The position numbers were made by a program, and so were the translations under genes. A stretch of 64,000 bases of DNA, taken from NCBI GenBank assembly GCA_006212015.1, contig SDAY01000001.1:1-64000 (forward strand), in the 5' to 3' direction. The stretch is from Halothiobacillaceae bacterium. Its GTDB lineage: Bacteria; Pseudomonadota; Gammaproteobacteria; Halothiobacillales; Halothiobacillaceae. Below are positions 49,550 to 57,596 of the stretch, one piece after another. Below the pieces are notes generated by a model. The model did not search any database and had not been told where the DNA came from. It worked only from the letters and a program-made list of their open reading frames with translations. Each line of letters opens with the position of its first letter. Within the stretch, counting starts at the first letter, position 1.

Positions 49550-49824
49550 GTTTCTGCGCCTTCGACAACCCGCCGCCGCTGGAATTTCCCTGCGACTATC
49601 CGATCAAGATCATGGGCAAGGCCTGCGAGACCTTCGAGGCCGAGATGGTGGCCCTGATCCGCGAGCATGCGCCCAACCTCGGCGAGGGCGCGGTCAGCGT
49701 GCGGCCGAGCACGGGCGGCAAGTACATGGCCATCACCGTTCGCCTGGTCGCCGAATCGCGTCCGCAGGTCGAGGCCATCACCGCCGCCCTGCTGGCGCAC
49801 CCCAAGGTGATCATGAGCCTCTGA
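49546..49824 (+). CDS. ybeD: DUF493 family protein YbeD
   Basis: 92-residue regulatory-looking alpha/beta protein (IKIMGKACETFEAEMVALIREHAP, YMAITVRLVAESRPQVEAITAALLAHPKV). The ATG overlaps the dat stop (ATGA). Conserved next to lipB; exact role unknown. Confidence 0.9.
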   Translation: MSFCAFDNPPPLEFPCDYPIKIMGKACETFEAEMVALIREHAPNLGEGAVSVRPSTGGKYMAITVRLVAESRPQVEAITAALLAHPKVIMSL

Positions 49825-49833
49825 CGGCCTGCC

Positions 49834-50472
49834 ATGCCAACCCACCTGCGCGTGCGCGACCTTGGCCTGCAACCCTACGCGGACAGCTTCGAGGCCATGC
49901 GCGCCTTCACCGCCGCGCGCACGCCATCGACGCCTGACGAGCTCTGGCTGGTCGAACACCCCCCAATCTTCACCCAGGGCCTGAACGGCCAGCCCGAGCA
50001 TCTGCTCATGCCCGGCGACATCCCCGTGGTCCGGACCGACCGGGGCGGGCAGGTGACCTACCACGGCCCCGGCCAGCTGGTGGGCTATCTGCTCTTCGAT
50101 CTGGGCCGCGCCAGACTGGGCGTGCGGGATACGGTCGAGCATCTGGAGCAGGCGGTCATCGGGCTGCTGGCCGGGCTGGGCATCGAGGCGGCCTCGAAGC
50201 GCGACGCCCCCGGCGTGTACGTGGACGGGGCGAAGATCGCCTCGCTTGGCCTCAAGGTTCGCGGCGGGCGCTGCTATCATGGCCTCGCCCTGAACGTGGC
50301 GATGGACCTGGCCCCCTTCTCGCGCATCAACCCCTGCGGCTACGCCGGCCTGCGCATGTGCCAGGTGAGCGACTTCGCGCCCGGCATGAGCGTCGAGGCG
50401 CTCAAGCCGCGTCTCGCCCATCATCTGGCCGAACGTTTGAGGCAGGATGCCTCAACACGAACAACGACGTAA
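49834..50472 (+). CDS. lipB: Octanoyl-ACP:protein N-octanoyltransferase LipB
   Basis: Transfers octanoate from ACP to lipoyl domains. The 212 residues hold [21 protein letters not shown], the catalytic Lys in [11 protein letters not shown] and Cys in [16 protein letters not shown]. It is followed by lipA after a 119-base gap filled with hairpins. Confidence 0.95.
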   Translation: MPTHLRVRDLGLQPYADSFEAMRAFTAARTPSTPDELWLVEHPPIFTQGLNGQPEHLLMPGDIPVVRTDRGGQVTYHGPGQLVGYLLFDLGRARLGVRDTVEHLEQAVIGLLAGLGIEAASKRDAPGVYVDGAKIASLGLKVRGGRCYHGLALNVAMDLAPFSRINPCGYAGLRMCQVSDFAPGMSVEALKPRLAHHLAERLRQDASTRTTT

Positions 50473-50487
50473 GTCCTTGATTCGTGG

Positions 50488-50553
50488 AGCTCACCGCAAA
50501 TTCACTTCGCGGTGAGCTGGGCTGAATAAAGCCAAGGATGGCTTTATTTCGGC
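50488..50553. repeat. Pair of hairpins between lipB and lipA (family B-like)
   Basis: AGCTCACCGC-aaattcactt-CGCGGTGAGCT is followed by GCTGAATAAAGCCA-AGGA-TGGCTTTATTTCGGC. The second has the same plan as hairpin 5 of family B (GCTGAA at the base, four-base GGA loop). It could be a degenerate family B member or an intercistronic processing/terminator site. Confidence 0.6.
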
Positions 50554-50591
50554 ATTTACCTTGGGCTCGAACCCGAATTTATGGACCGCGA

Positions 50592-51563
50592 ATGAACGAT
50601 TCATCCGATAGCAGCACGATCACCCGCCCCATCACGCGCAATATGCGCAGCGAGGACAAGGTCGCCCGCATCCCCATCAAGGTGGTGCCGCTCGATACGC
50701 CGCTGCCCAAGCCCAAATGGATCCGCTCGCAGGTGCATGGCGGCGCCGAGGTGCAGCGGCTCAAGGGCATCCTGCGCGAGGCCAGGCTTCATACCGTGTG
50801 CGAGGAGGCCAACTGCCCGAACCTTGGCGAGTGCTTCGGCAGCGGCACGGCGACCTTCATGATCATGGGCGGCATCTGCACCCGCCGCTGCCCGTTCTGC
50901 GACGTGGCCCATGGCCGACCCGACCCGCTGGACGCGGACGAGCCGGCCAATCTCGCCCGCACCATCGCCGCGATGGGGCTCAGGTACGTGGTCATCACCT
51001 CGGTGGATCGCGACGACCTGCGCGACGGCGGGGCGGGGCACTTCGCCGCCTGCATCCGCGAGGCGCGCGTGGCCCGGGCGGGCCTGGCCATCGAGGTGCT
51101 GACGCCGGATTTCCGCGGCCGCGAGGCCATCGCCATCGACATCCTCGCCGCTGCCCCGCCGGATGTGTTCAACCACAATCTGGAGACCGTGCCGCGCCTG
51201 TACCGCGAGGCCCGTCCCGGCGCGGACTATGCCGGCTCGCTGCGCCTGCTGAAAGCATTCAAGGCCCGTGTGCCATCGGTGCCGACCAAGTCCGGCCTGA
51301 TGCTGGGCCTGGGCGAGACCGACGAGGAGATCGTCGAGGTGCTGAAGGATTTGCGCGCCCATGACGTCGACATGCTCACCCTGGGCCAGTACCTGCAGCC
51401 CAGCGTCCATCACCTGGCGGTCAAGCGCTATGTCTCGCCGGAACAGTTCGACCGTCTCGCCGGCATCGCCCGGGAACTGGGCTTCCGCCATGTCGCCAGC
51501 GGCCCGCTGGTGCGCAGCTCCTACCATGCCGAGCATGGCGGGCTGGCCGTGCTGGAGGGCTGA
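50592..51563 (+). CDS. lipA: Lipoyl synthase
   Basis: Radical SAM enzyme that inserts two sulfur atoms into octanoyl-lipoyl domains. From [13 protein letters not shown] (50592) it has 323 residues. The auxiliary cluster motif [12 protein letters not shown] and the radical SAM motif [10 protein letters not shown] are present, and [17 protein letters not shown] is typical. The track start at 50538 lies in the hairpin region and is rejected. Confidence 0.95.
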   Translation: MNDSSDSSTITRPITRNMRSEDKVARIPIKVVPLDTPLPKPKWIRSQVHGGAEVQRLKGILREARLHTVCEEANCPNLGECFGSGTATFMIMGGICTRRCPFCDVAHGRPDPLDADEPANLARTIAAMGLRYVVITSVDRDDLRDGGAGHFAACIREARVARAGLAIEVLTPDFRGREAIAIDILAAAPPDVFNHNLETVPRLYREARPGADYAGSLRLLKAFKARVPSVPTKSGLMLGLGETDEEIVEVLKDLRAHDVDMLTLGQYLQPSVHHLAVKRYVSPEQFDRLAGIARELGFRHVASGPLVRSSYHAEHGGLAVLEG

Positions 51564-51602
51564 GAGCCTGTGAAAAAAACATGCATACACACATGCCCGC
51601 AA

Positions 51603-51714
51603 CGTCATCGCGAGGCCGAAGGCCGTGGCGATCCATGGGTGCAGCGGCCCATGGATGGCTTCCCCACCACGGCCTTCTGTCGCGTGGCTCAAGGCAAGAG
51701 CGCTCGCAATGACG
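51603..51714. repeat. Family C palindromic repeat, copy 2
   Basis: A 112-base unit opening CGTCATCGCGAGGCCGAAGG and closing CTCGCAATGACG. It shares GGCCGTGGCGATCCATGG with copy 1 at 8227. It fills most of the 191-base gap between lipA and the NERD gene. Confidence 0.7.
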
Positions 51715-51754
51715 GCAATGCACGGTCGATTCATTCACAAACCCTGAGCGGCGC

Positions 51755-52315
51755 ATGAGGGGCTGGCTGCGCGGTCTGGGCGATACGCCCGACAAGGCCG
51801 AAAAACGGGTGCGCGAGGCGCTGCTGGCCAGCGGTCTGCCGCATGTGCGTGACGCGGTGATTCCCGACCAGGTGGGCGGCTACACGCAGGTCGATCACCT
51901 GCTGCTGACCGCCGAGGGCCTGGTCCTGCTGGAGGTCCAGCACCTCACCGGCGAGCTGCACGGTTCCTCGCATACCCAGCGCTGGACTCGCTTCGGGCGC
52001 GGCCGCCGGCACGAATTCGACAACCCGTTCCGGCGCCTGCGCGAGCTGGCGGAGACGCTGGACGCGATGATCCTGGGCGACCTGGTGCAGGTGGCGGTTG
52101 AACCCCGGCTCGTCGTGACCGGCCCCGCGCGCTTCGTCAAGGGCGTGCCCGAGGGCGTGCTGACCGAGCCGATGCTGCGGGATCTCCTCGCCAGCCGCGC
52201 CCGCGCCATTCCGGCGCGCCAGCGCGCGGTGTGGGACGTGCTGCTCGGTCGCGTGGCCTGCGATCCGGTCGCGCCGTCCGGCAGCCCCGCCGCCGCCCAG
52301 CCCGTTCAGGCCTGA
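51755..52315 (+). CDS. NERD-domain-like protein
   Basis: The 186-residue soluble product resembles the nuclease-related domain: AEKRVREALLASGLPHVRDAVIPD, then YTQVDHLLLTAEGLVLLEVQHLTGEL, where the Asp...Glu-x-Gln spacing follows the D...ExK-like active site of NERD folds, then HEFDNPFRRLRELAETL. The usual Lys of the ExK motif is replaced by Gln, so nuclease activity is uncertain. Upstream is a family C repeat; mazG follows 5 bases on. Confidence 0.7.
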   Translation: MRGWLRGLGDTPDKAEKRVREALLASGLPHVRDAVIPDQVGGYTQVDHLLLTAEGLVLLEVQHLTGELHGSSHTQRWTRFGRGRRHEFDNPFRRLRELAETLDAMILGDLVQVAVEPRLVVTGPARFVKGVPEGVLTEPMLRDLLASRARAIPARQRAVWDVLLGRVACDPVAPSGSPAAAQPVQA

Positions 52316-52320
52316 AGCCC

Positions 52321-53151
52321 ATGCCCGTCACCCCGCCCGACGCCAGCCTCGACCCCATGCGGGCCCTGCTGGAGCTGATGGCCGCCCTGCGCCATCCCGA
52401 GCAAGGCTGCCCGTGGGACGTGAAGCAAAGCTTCGCCACCATCGCGCCCTACACCCTGGAGGAGGCCTACGAGGTCCTGGAGGCCATCGCCCGGCAGGAC
52501 ATGGGCGAGCTGCGCGAGGAGCTGGGCGACCTGCTGTTCCAGGTGGTCTACCACGCCCGCATGGCCGAGGAGGCCGGGCATTTCGGCTTCGATGACGTGG
52601 CGCGAGGGATCGTCGACAAGATGGTGCGCCGCCATCCGCATGTGTTCGGCGAGGTCCGTCATGCCGACGAAGCGGGCGTGAAGGCGGCCTGGGAGGCGCA
52701 GAAGGCCGCCGAGCGTGCCGCCAAGGGCGGGCCGGAACAGCCCCCGAGCGCGCTGGATGGCGTGGCCCTGGCCCTGCCGGCGTTGACGCGCGCAGTCAAG
52801 CTGCAGAAACGCGCGGCGCGGCAGGGTTTCGACTGGCCCGACGCCGATGCCGTGTTCCCGAAGATCGACGAGGAACTGGCCGAGTTGCGCGAAGGCATCG
52901 CGGCGGGCGATCGGGCCAATGTCTTCGAGGAGATCGGCGATCTGCTGTTCGCCATCACCAACCTTGCCCGCAAGCTCGGCATGGACCCCGAGGCGGCCCT
53001 GCGCGGCTGCAATGACAAGTTCATCCGTCGCTATCAGGGCATGGAGACCGTCGCCGAAGGGCGGAAAGTGCGTCTGGCCGATCTGACGCTGGACGAGCAG
53101 GAGGCGATCTACCGCGAGGTCAAGGCAAGGCTTGCCACGGGCGGCGCCTGA
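52321..53151 (+). CDS. mazG: Nucleoside triphosphate pyrophosphohydrolase MazG
   Basis: House-cleaning NTP pyrophosphatase. From ATG 52321 the product has 276 residues with tandem MazG domains: CPWDVKQSFATIAPYTLEEAYEVLEAI...EELGDLLFQVVYHARM and KIDEELAELREGI...EEIGDLLFAITNLAR, each giving the metal-binding ExxE/ExxD pairs. Length is normal for the E. coli type. Confidence 0.95.
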   Translation: MPVTPPDASLDPMRALLELMAALRHPEQGCPWDVKQSFATIAPYTLEEAYEVLEAIARQDMGELREELGDLLFQVVYHARMAEEAGHFGFDDVARGIVDKMVRRHPHVFGEVRHADEAGVKAAWEAQKAAERAAKGGPEQPPSALDGVALALPALTRAVKLQKRAARQGFDWPDADAVFPKIDEELAELREGIAAGDRANVFEEIGDLLFAITNLARKLGMDPEAALRGCNDKFIRRYQGMETVAEGRKVRLADLTLDEQEAIYREVKARLATGGA

Positions 53152-53203
53152 AGGCTTGTGAATCAATCGGCTGCGTCCCGATTTCCGCCCCGATCACGGC
53201 CTT

Positions 53204-53370
53204 GGCAGGCTGCTGAAATACTCATTTCAGCAGCCTGCCAAGGCGGGACATGGATGTCCCGCACGAAAGTCGATCACGTCAGTGATTGACTTTCGAATAC
53301 CACGTCCGGGCGTGTACCGAACGTGGTATGGCTGAAAAACTCATGGATGAGGTTTTTCAGCATCCTGTTG
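53204..53370. repeat. Family B five-hairpin element, copy 2
   Basis: About 167 bases aligned end to end with 40809-40978. All five hairpins are kept. The outermost pair of hairpin 1 changes from A-T to G-C, and an inner pair of hairpin 3 changes from A-T to G-C (CGAAAGTC...GACTTTCG), so the stems are preserved by double changes. It lies 53 bases after the mazG stop. Confidence 0.85.
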
Positions 53371-53689
53371 GGTGTGCTTGCAACGATGGCCGCACAAGTC
53401 TCTCCATGCGAATTCACTCGCACACCAAGCGTCATGTGCGAATGAATTCGCACCTGCATGCCGTATCCATCGACCAAGGGCGAACCGCTTGCAACGGCAT
53501 CCCCCCGCCGGCCCCGGCGCCGCATGGATGGCTGAAGGTCAACGGAACGGTTGACTTCCCCGCGTGCATGGCTTTGCATGGCCTTCGGCGCCGATTGTTT
53601 TTCAGGCAGGCCGCTCCTTGGGGTGTGAGGAACGAGCCCCGGCGAGGCGGGTTGTGAAGGCATCGTCTTCCCTCGGGGTCTTCAATTTC
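53371..53689. other. Non-coding leader with REP-like inverted repeat upstream of the first GH5 gene
   Basis: Contains GCGAATTCACTCGCAC and its near-perfect inverted copy GTGCGAATGAATTCGC (53408-53451, 12-base loop). The rest holds no convincing gene; small track ORFs (53286-53657, 53372-53554) read through repeats. A weak promoter-like pair (TTGACT, 17 bases, TTGCAT) lies near 53550. Confidence 0.5.
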
Positions 53690-53725
53690 ATGCCAATTCA
53701 ATGGAGCGCAAGGAGCATGACGGGT

Positions 53726-55459
53726 ATGGATCGAACGTTTGCGGGCATGTCCCGTGCAAAGGCCTTGTTTATTTTTGTCGCGGGGATGGCCCTGGTCGGG
53801 GGGGCGACGTCCGCGCAGGCCTATCAGGTGAAGTCGGGCAGGATTTACGACGATCAGGGGCAGCGTGTTCCCCTGCGCGGGGTGAACTGGTTCGGTTTCG
53901 AGACCGAAAGCCATGCCCCGCATGGGCTATGGGCGCGCAGTGTCGACAGCATGATCGCCCAGATGAAGTCCATGGGGATCAATGCGGTTCGCTTGCCTTT
54001 GTCGCCCGCGACGCTGCACGGAGCGCCGGTCTCGAAGGTGGACCATGGCCTGAATCCGCAACTCGTGGACATGAATGCCTTGCAGCTGCTCGATTACGTT
54101 GTGCATGCGCTGGACGCGTCGGGGATGTTTATCCTGCTCGACCATCATCGCCCGGATGATGAGGCGATTTCCGAGTTGTGGTACACCGGGCATTACAGCG
54201 AACAGCAGTGGCTGGACGACCTCAAGCTGCTCGCGACCCGTTACAAGGATGTATCGCATGTTGTGGGGATCGACCTCAAGAATGAGCCGCATGGCTCGGC
54301 AACCTGGGGGGCGGGCGATCCCGCGATGGACTGGAACCTTGCGGCGGAGCGCGCCGCGCGGGTGGTCCTGGCGGCCAACGGCAAGCTGCTGGTGTTCGTG
54401 GCGGGCGTTGCTGAACAGTCTTCCTGTTCAAGCGCCCGTACGCACGGCTGGGGCGGCAATCTGGAACCCTTGCGTTGCAAGCCGCTGGATATCCCAAGGG
54501 ACAAACTGGTCCTGGCGCCGCATTTCTATGGTCCGGACGTCTACATGCATCCGTATTTCAATGACGCCCTTTTCCCGGGCAACATGCCGGCGATCTGGCA
54601 GGAGCATTTCGGCTTCGCGCGGGACTTGGGCTACGCGGTGGTCCCGACCGAATTCGGCAGTCGTTACGGACATGGCGGCCTGGAACTCGACAAGCAGTGG
54701 TTTGACGCGGCCGTCGAGTGGATGAAGAGGAAGGATCTGCGTGACGGCTTTTATTGGTCCTGGAACCCGAACAGCGCCGATACCGGCGGCCTGCTGAAGG
54801 ATGACTGGCATGGGGCCTGGGGCGACAAGCTGGCCAGGCTTCAGCAGCTTTGGGGCGTCACCGCGCCCGCGCCGATGCTTGCGCTCGCCTCGGCGACGGA
54901 ATTTTCCCCGGCGACGCTCGTGGGCGATGAGTACACGGTCGAGCGCATCGTCAACAGTGATTGGGGGGCGGGATATTGCGTCACCTACACGGTGAGCAAC
55001 GTGAGCAAGCGCGTCGCCCCCTGGGCGATCTACTTCGGTTTCTTTGATACGCTCGACAAGACCTGGGGCGCGGCGATCAGGGGTGAGGACACCCTCATCA
55101 GGATCAGCGGTGACGGTCAGAATGCCAGGCTGGCGCCGGGGCAAAAGACGGCGTTCGGATATTGCGCGACACGACCCTCGCCCCTGATCGGTGGCCTGCC
55201 CCTGGGCGAGCTTCCGGCGGAATTGAGCTCGCAGAGCGACTGGGGCGGGGGGTATTGCATGCAGGTGCGCGTGGTCAACGCGTCCGTCGCCATGACGCCA
55301 TGGCGCACGACCTTTCCCATGGAGGGGCGTATCACGCGCATATGGAATGCGAATATCCAGCCTGCGGGCGAAGGCAAGGTTCAGGCCGTGGGTCTGGAGT
55401 GGAACGCCTATTTGAGCCCGGGCGCGAGCGCGGTGTTCGGGTTCTGCGCGGAGCGCTGA
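53726..55459 (+). CDS. Secreted GH5 glycoside hydrolase with two CBM2-like modules, paralogue 1
   Basis: Probable cellulase/endoglucanase. Start at MDRTFAGMSRAKALF (53726) with AAGGAG 10 bases upstream; ATGs at 53690 and 53717 are alternatives. Signal peptide cleaved after SAQA. The GH5 domain (about 35-395) has GVNWFGFET, LDHHRPDDEA, the acid/base Glu in GIDLKNEPHG and the nucleophile Glu in VPTEFGSRYGHGG. Two CBM2-like domains follow, each with DWGxGYC near the start and FGYC/FGFC at the end. It is closely similar to the next gene and slightly more AT-rich. No riboswitch found upstream. Confidence 0.9.
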   Translation: MDRTFAGMSRAKALFIFVAGMALVGGATSAQAYQVKSGRIYDDQGQRVPLRGVNWFGFETESHAPHGLWARSVDSMIAQMKSMGINAVRLPLSPATLHGAPVSKVDHGLNPQLVDMNALQLLDYVVHALDASGMFILLDHHRPDDEAISELWYTGHYSEQQWLDDLKLLATRYKDVSHVVGIDLKNEPHGSATWGAGDPAMDWNLAAERAARVVLAANGKLLVFVAGVAEQSSCSSARTHGWGGNLEPLRCKPLDIPRDKLVLAPHFYGPDVYMHPYFNDALFPGNMPAIWQEHFGFARDLGYAVVPTEFGSRYGHGGLELDKQWFDAAVEWMKRKDLRDGFYWSWNPNSADTGGLLKDDWHGAWGDKLARLQQLWGVTAPAPMLALASATEFSPATLVGDEYTVERIVNSDWGAGYCVTYTVSNVSKRVAPWAIYFGFFDTLDKTWGAAIRGEDTLIRISGDGQNARLAPGQKTAFGYCATRPSPLIGGLPLGELPAELSSQSDWGGGYCMQVRVVNASVAMTPWRTTFPMEGRITRIWNANIQPAGEGKVQAVGLEWNAYLSPGASAVFGFCAER

Positions 55460-55505
55460 ACGGGCTCAGCGAGGCCTCCGGAAAATTCGGGGGCGTGAAC
55501 ACGGG

Positions 55506-55534
55506 TTGAAATCCATCAGGGTGTGGTTTATGAT
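55506..55534 (+). promoter_or_regulatory. Sigma70-type promoter for the riboswitch-GH5 transcript
   Basis: TTGAAA, exactly 17 bases, then TATGAT. Transcription would start near 55541, at a stem-loop (GCCGAT...ATCGGC) that precedes the aptamer, giving a leader of about 200 bases. Confidence 0.7.
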
Positions 55535-55585
55535 CCTCCACGCCGATGGAGTGAATCGCATGATTCGCCATGAATCATCGGCTGA

Positions 55586-55668
55586 ATCTTGGCAAAACCG
55601 CGCGAAAGCCGGTGACGCAAAGCCACGGGTCGTCTCATGAGGGCATGAACGATGGCCGGGTTGCCGCT
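55586..55668 (+). ncRNA. Cyclic di-GMP-I (GEMM) riboswitch
   Basis: Matches the conserved GEMM-I core: GGCAAAACC, a stem capped by a GAAA tetraloop (GCGCGAAAGCC), GACGCAAAGCCACGGGTC, then a variable hairpin and GATGGCCGGGTTGCC. Aligned to the Vibrio Vc2 aptamer, the ligand-contact position G20 appears to be G and A47 is the first A of GCAAAG, which would favour c-di-GMP over cGAMP. A stem AGGGG...CCCCT just after it (55671-55686) may belong to the expression platform. The GH5 ATG is about 70 bases downstream. Confidence 0.88.
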
Positions 55669-55739
55669 GCAGGGGGACAGTGCCCCTTGGCGACGCGACG
55701 TCATGCGGTTCGTGCGTGTGTGAAACGAGGGCACAGCGC

Positions 55740-57467
55740 ATGAAACGAATTTTCCAATCACCCATGTTCAGCGCGCCTCGGGCTGGAACGCTGGCCTTGG
55801 GCATCGTTCTGGCCCTGGGCGGCGCCTCCGCCGCGCAAGCCTACCAGGTCCAGTCAGGCAAGATCCACGACGACGCGGGCCAGCGCATCGCCCTGCGCGG
55901 AGTGAACTGGTTCGGCTTCGAGACAGCGAGCCATGCCCCGCATGGCCTGTGGGCGCGCAATGCTGACGACATGATCGCGCAGATGAAGTCCCTGGGCGTC
56001 AACGCCGTGCGCCTGCCCGTGGCCCCGGCCACGCTTCATGGCGCTTCCGTGACCAGCGTCAGCCTTGCCCTGAACCCGCAATTCGCCGGCATGAACGGCC
56101 TGCAGGTGCTCGACTACATCGTTCACGCACTCGATCAGGCAGGGATCTACGTGCTGCTCGATCACCACCGCCCGGATGACGAGGCCATCTCCGCGTTGTG
56201 GTACACCGCAAGCTACAGCGAAAAGCAGTGGCTGGACGACCTGAAGCTCATGGCGGCGCGCTACAAGGGCGTTCCGCATGTGCTGGGCATCGACCTCAAG
56301 AACGAGCCCCATGGCCCCGCGACCTGGGGGGTGGGCAATCCCTCGACGGACTGGAACCTCGCGGCCGAGCGCGCCGCGCAGGCCGTGCTTTCGGTCAATG
56401 ACAGGCTGGTGGTCTTCGTGGGCGGCATTGAGGAGCAGGCGACCTGCTCCGGCGCCCATGCGCATGGCTGGGGCGGCAACCTGGAGCCGCTGCGCTGCAT
56501 GCCGTTGAGCATCCCGCAGAACAAGCTGGTGTTCGCGCCGCATTTCTACGGCCCGGATATCTACATGTACTCGTATTTCAGCGACCCCGCGTTCCCCGCC
56601 AACATGCCGGCGATCTGGCAGGCCAATTTCGGTTTCGCGCGCGACATGGGCCATGCGGTGATGCCGACGGAGTTCGGCAGTCGCTACGGTCATGGCGGCC
56701 TTGCGCTCGATAAGGTGTGGTTCGATGCTGCGATCGACTGGATGGTCGGGAAGGATCTGCGCGACGGCTTCTTTTGGTCCTGGAACCCCAATAGCTCCGA
56801 TACGGGAGGTTTGCTGAAGGATGACTGGACCAACGTATGGACGGACAAACTGGCCAGGCTGCAGACGCTTTGGGGCGTCGCGCCGTCCACGCCGCCGGTC
56901 GTGCCGCCGCCCGAGTCCCCTGCCGCAAGCGGCGATGCGTTCTCGATCAGCCGCGTCGTGGATTCGGACTGGGGTGCGGGCTACTGCGTGAGCTACAGCG
57001 TGCTCAACGTCAGCGACCATGCCGCCCAGTGGGCCACGAGCTTCGGTTTCCAGGATAAGCTGGATCGGGCCTGGAACGCGGTCGTCACGGTTGACGGCGC
57101 CAGCATCAAGGCGAAAGGGGAGAGCTGGAACAGCAGCCTGCAGCCTGGCCAGAAGGCGTCGTTCGGCTATTGCGCGACGCGCCCCGCGCCGTCGAGCGCA
57201 GGCGCCACGGCGACGCAGTTCCAGACCCAGCTCACCAGCCTGGGCGACTGGGGCAAGGGTTATTGCACGGGTGTGCGCGTCACCAACACCTCCAAGACTG
57301 TGGCGGCCTGGAGTGTCACCTTGCCGCTGGAAGGGCGCATCACGAGCGCCTGGAGCGCGAATGTCACCGCCGTGGGCGGCGGCAAGGCCAAGGCTTCGGG
57401 GCTGAAGTGGAACGCCTACCTGAACCCCGGGGCCTCCACGTCATTCGGGTTCTGCGCGAGCCGCTGA
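55740..57467 (+). CDS. Secreted GH5 glycoside hydrolase with two CBM2-like modules, paralogue 2 (riboswitch-controlled)
   Basis: Probable cellulase, 575 residues from MKRIFQSPMFSAPRAG (55740); a GAGG site lies 9 bases upstream. The track's upstream GTG start falls at the end of the riboswitch region. Signal peptide ends AAQA (residue 34). GH5 motifs: GVNWFGFET, LDHHRPDDEA, acid/base Glu near 189 (DLKNEPHG), nucleophile Glu near 311 (MPTEFGSRYG). A Pro/Ser linker leads to two CBM2-like modules with DWGxGYC starts; the last reads VRVTNTSKTVAAWSVTLPLEGRI and ends LNPGASTSFGFC. The GEMM riboswitch implies control by c-di-GMP. Confidence 0.93.
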   Translation: MKRIFQSPMFSAPRAGTLALGIVLALGGASAAQAYQVQSGKIHDDAGQRIALRGVNWFGFETASHAPHGLWARNADDMIAQMKSLGVNAVRLPVAPATLHGASVTSVSLALNPQFAGMNGLQVLDYIVHALDQAGIYVLLDHHRPDDEAISALWYTASYSEKQWLDDLKLMAARYKGVPHVLGIDLKNEPHGPATWGVGNPSTDWNLAAERAAQAVLSVNDRLVVFVGGIEEQATCSGAHAHGWGGNLEPLRCMPLSIPQNKLVFAPHFYGPDIYMYSYFSDPAFPANMPAIWQANFGFARDMGHAVMPTEFGSRYGHGGLALDKVWFDAAIDWMVGKDLRDGFFWSWNPNSSDTGGLLKDDWTNVWTDKLARLQTLWGVAPSTPPVVPPPESPAASGDAFSISRVVDSDWGAGYCVSYSVLNVSDHAAQWATSFGFQDKLDRAWNAVVTVDGASIKAKGESWNSSLQPGQKASFGYCATRPAPSSAGATATQFQTQLTSLGDWGKGYCTGVRVTNTSKTVAAWSVTLPLEGRITSAWSANVTAVGGGKAKASGLKWNAYLNPGASTSFGFCASR

Positions 57468-57504
57468 ACATGGCATGACGGCCCGCTTTTTCCTTGCATG
57501 AAGT

Positions 57505-57543
57505 CAGGCCCCGTTGCGTCGAGCGACGGGGCCTGTGATTTTT
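57505..57543 (+). terminator. Terminator after the GH5 genes
   Basis: CAGGCCCCGT-tgcgtcgagc-GACGGGGCCTG followed by TGATTTTT, 37 bases past the stop. Confidence 0.88.
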
Positions 57544-57596
57544 CGGCCCGCCGAAGGATTCGGCGAGCGGTGACATTCAGGCCTGATCGATCCGGA

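Noticed and set aside
50555-50585. T-arm-like GGGCTCGAACCCG suggesting a tRNA
   Set aside because: No D-arm, anticodon arm or acceptor stem can be built in the short gap; it is part of the hairpin-rich lipB-lipA spacer.
53286-53657. 123-residue ORF between mazG and the first GH5 gene
   Set aside because: It reads through the end of a family B repeat and a REP-like palindrome, has no ribosome-binding site and no recognisable protein features.
53460-53690. A second GEMM-like riboswitch upstream of the first GH5 gene
   Set aside because: I looked for the GACGCAAAGCC core and the GAAA-capped stem and found neither; only a loose GATGGCTGAAGG resemblance.
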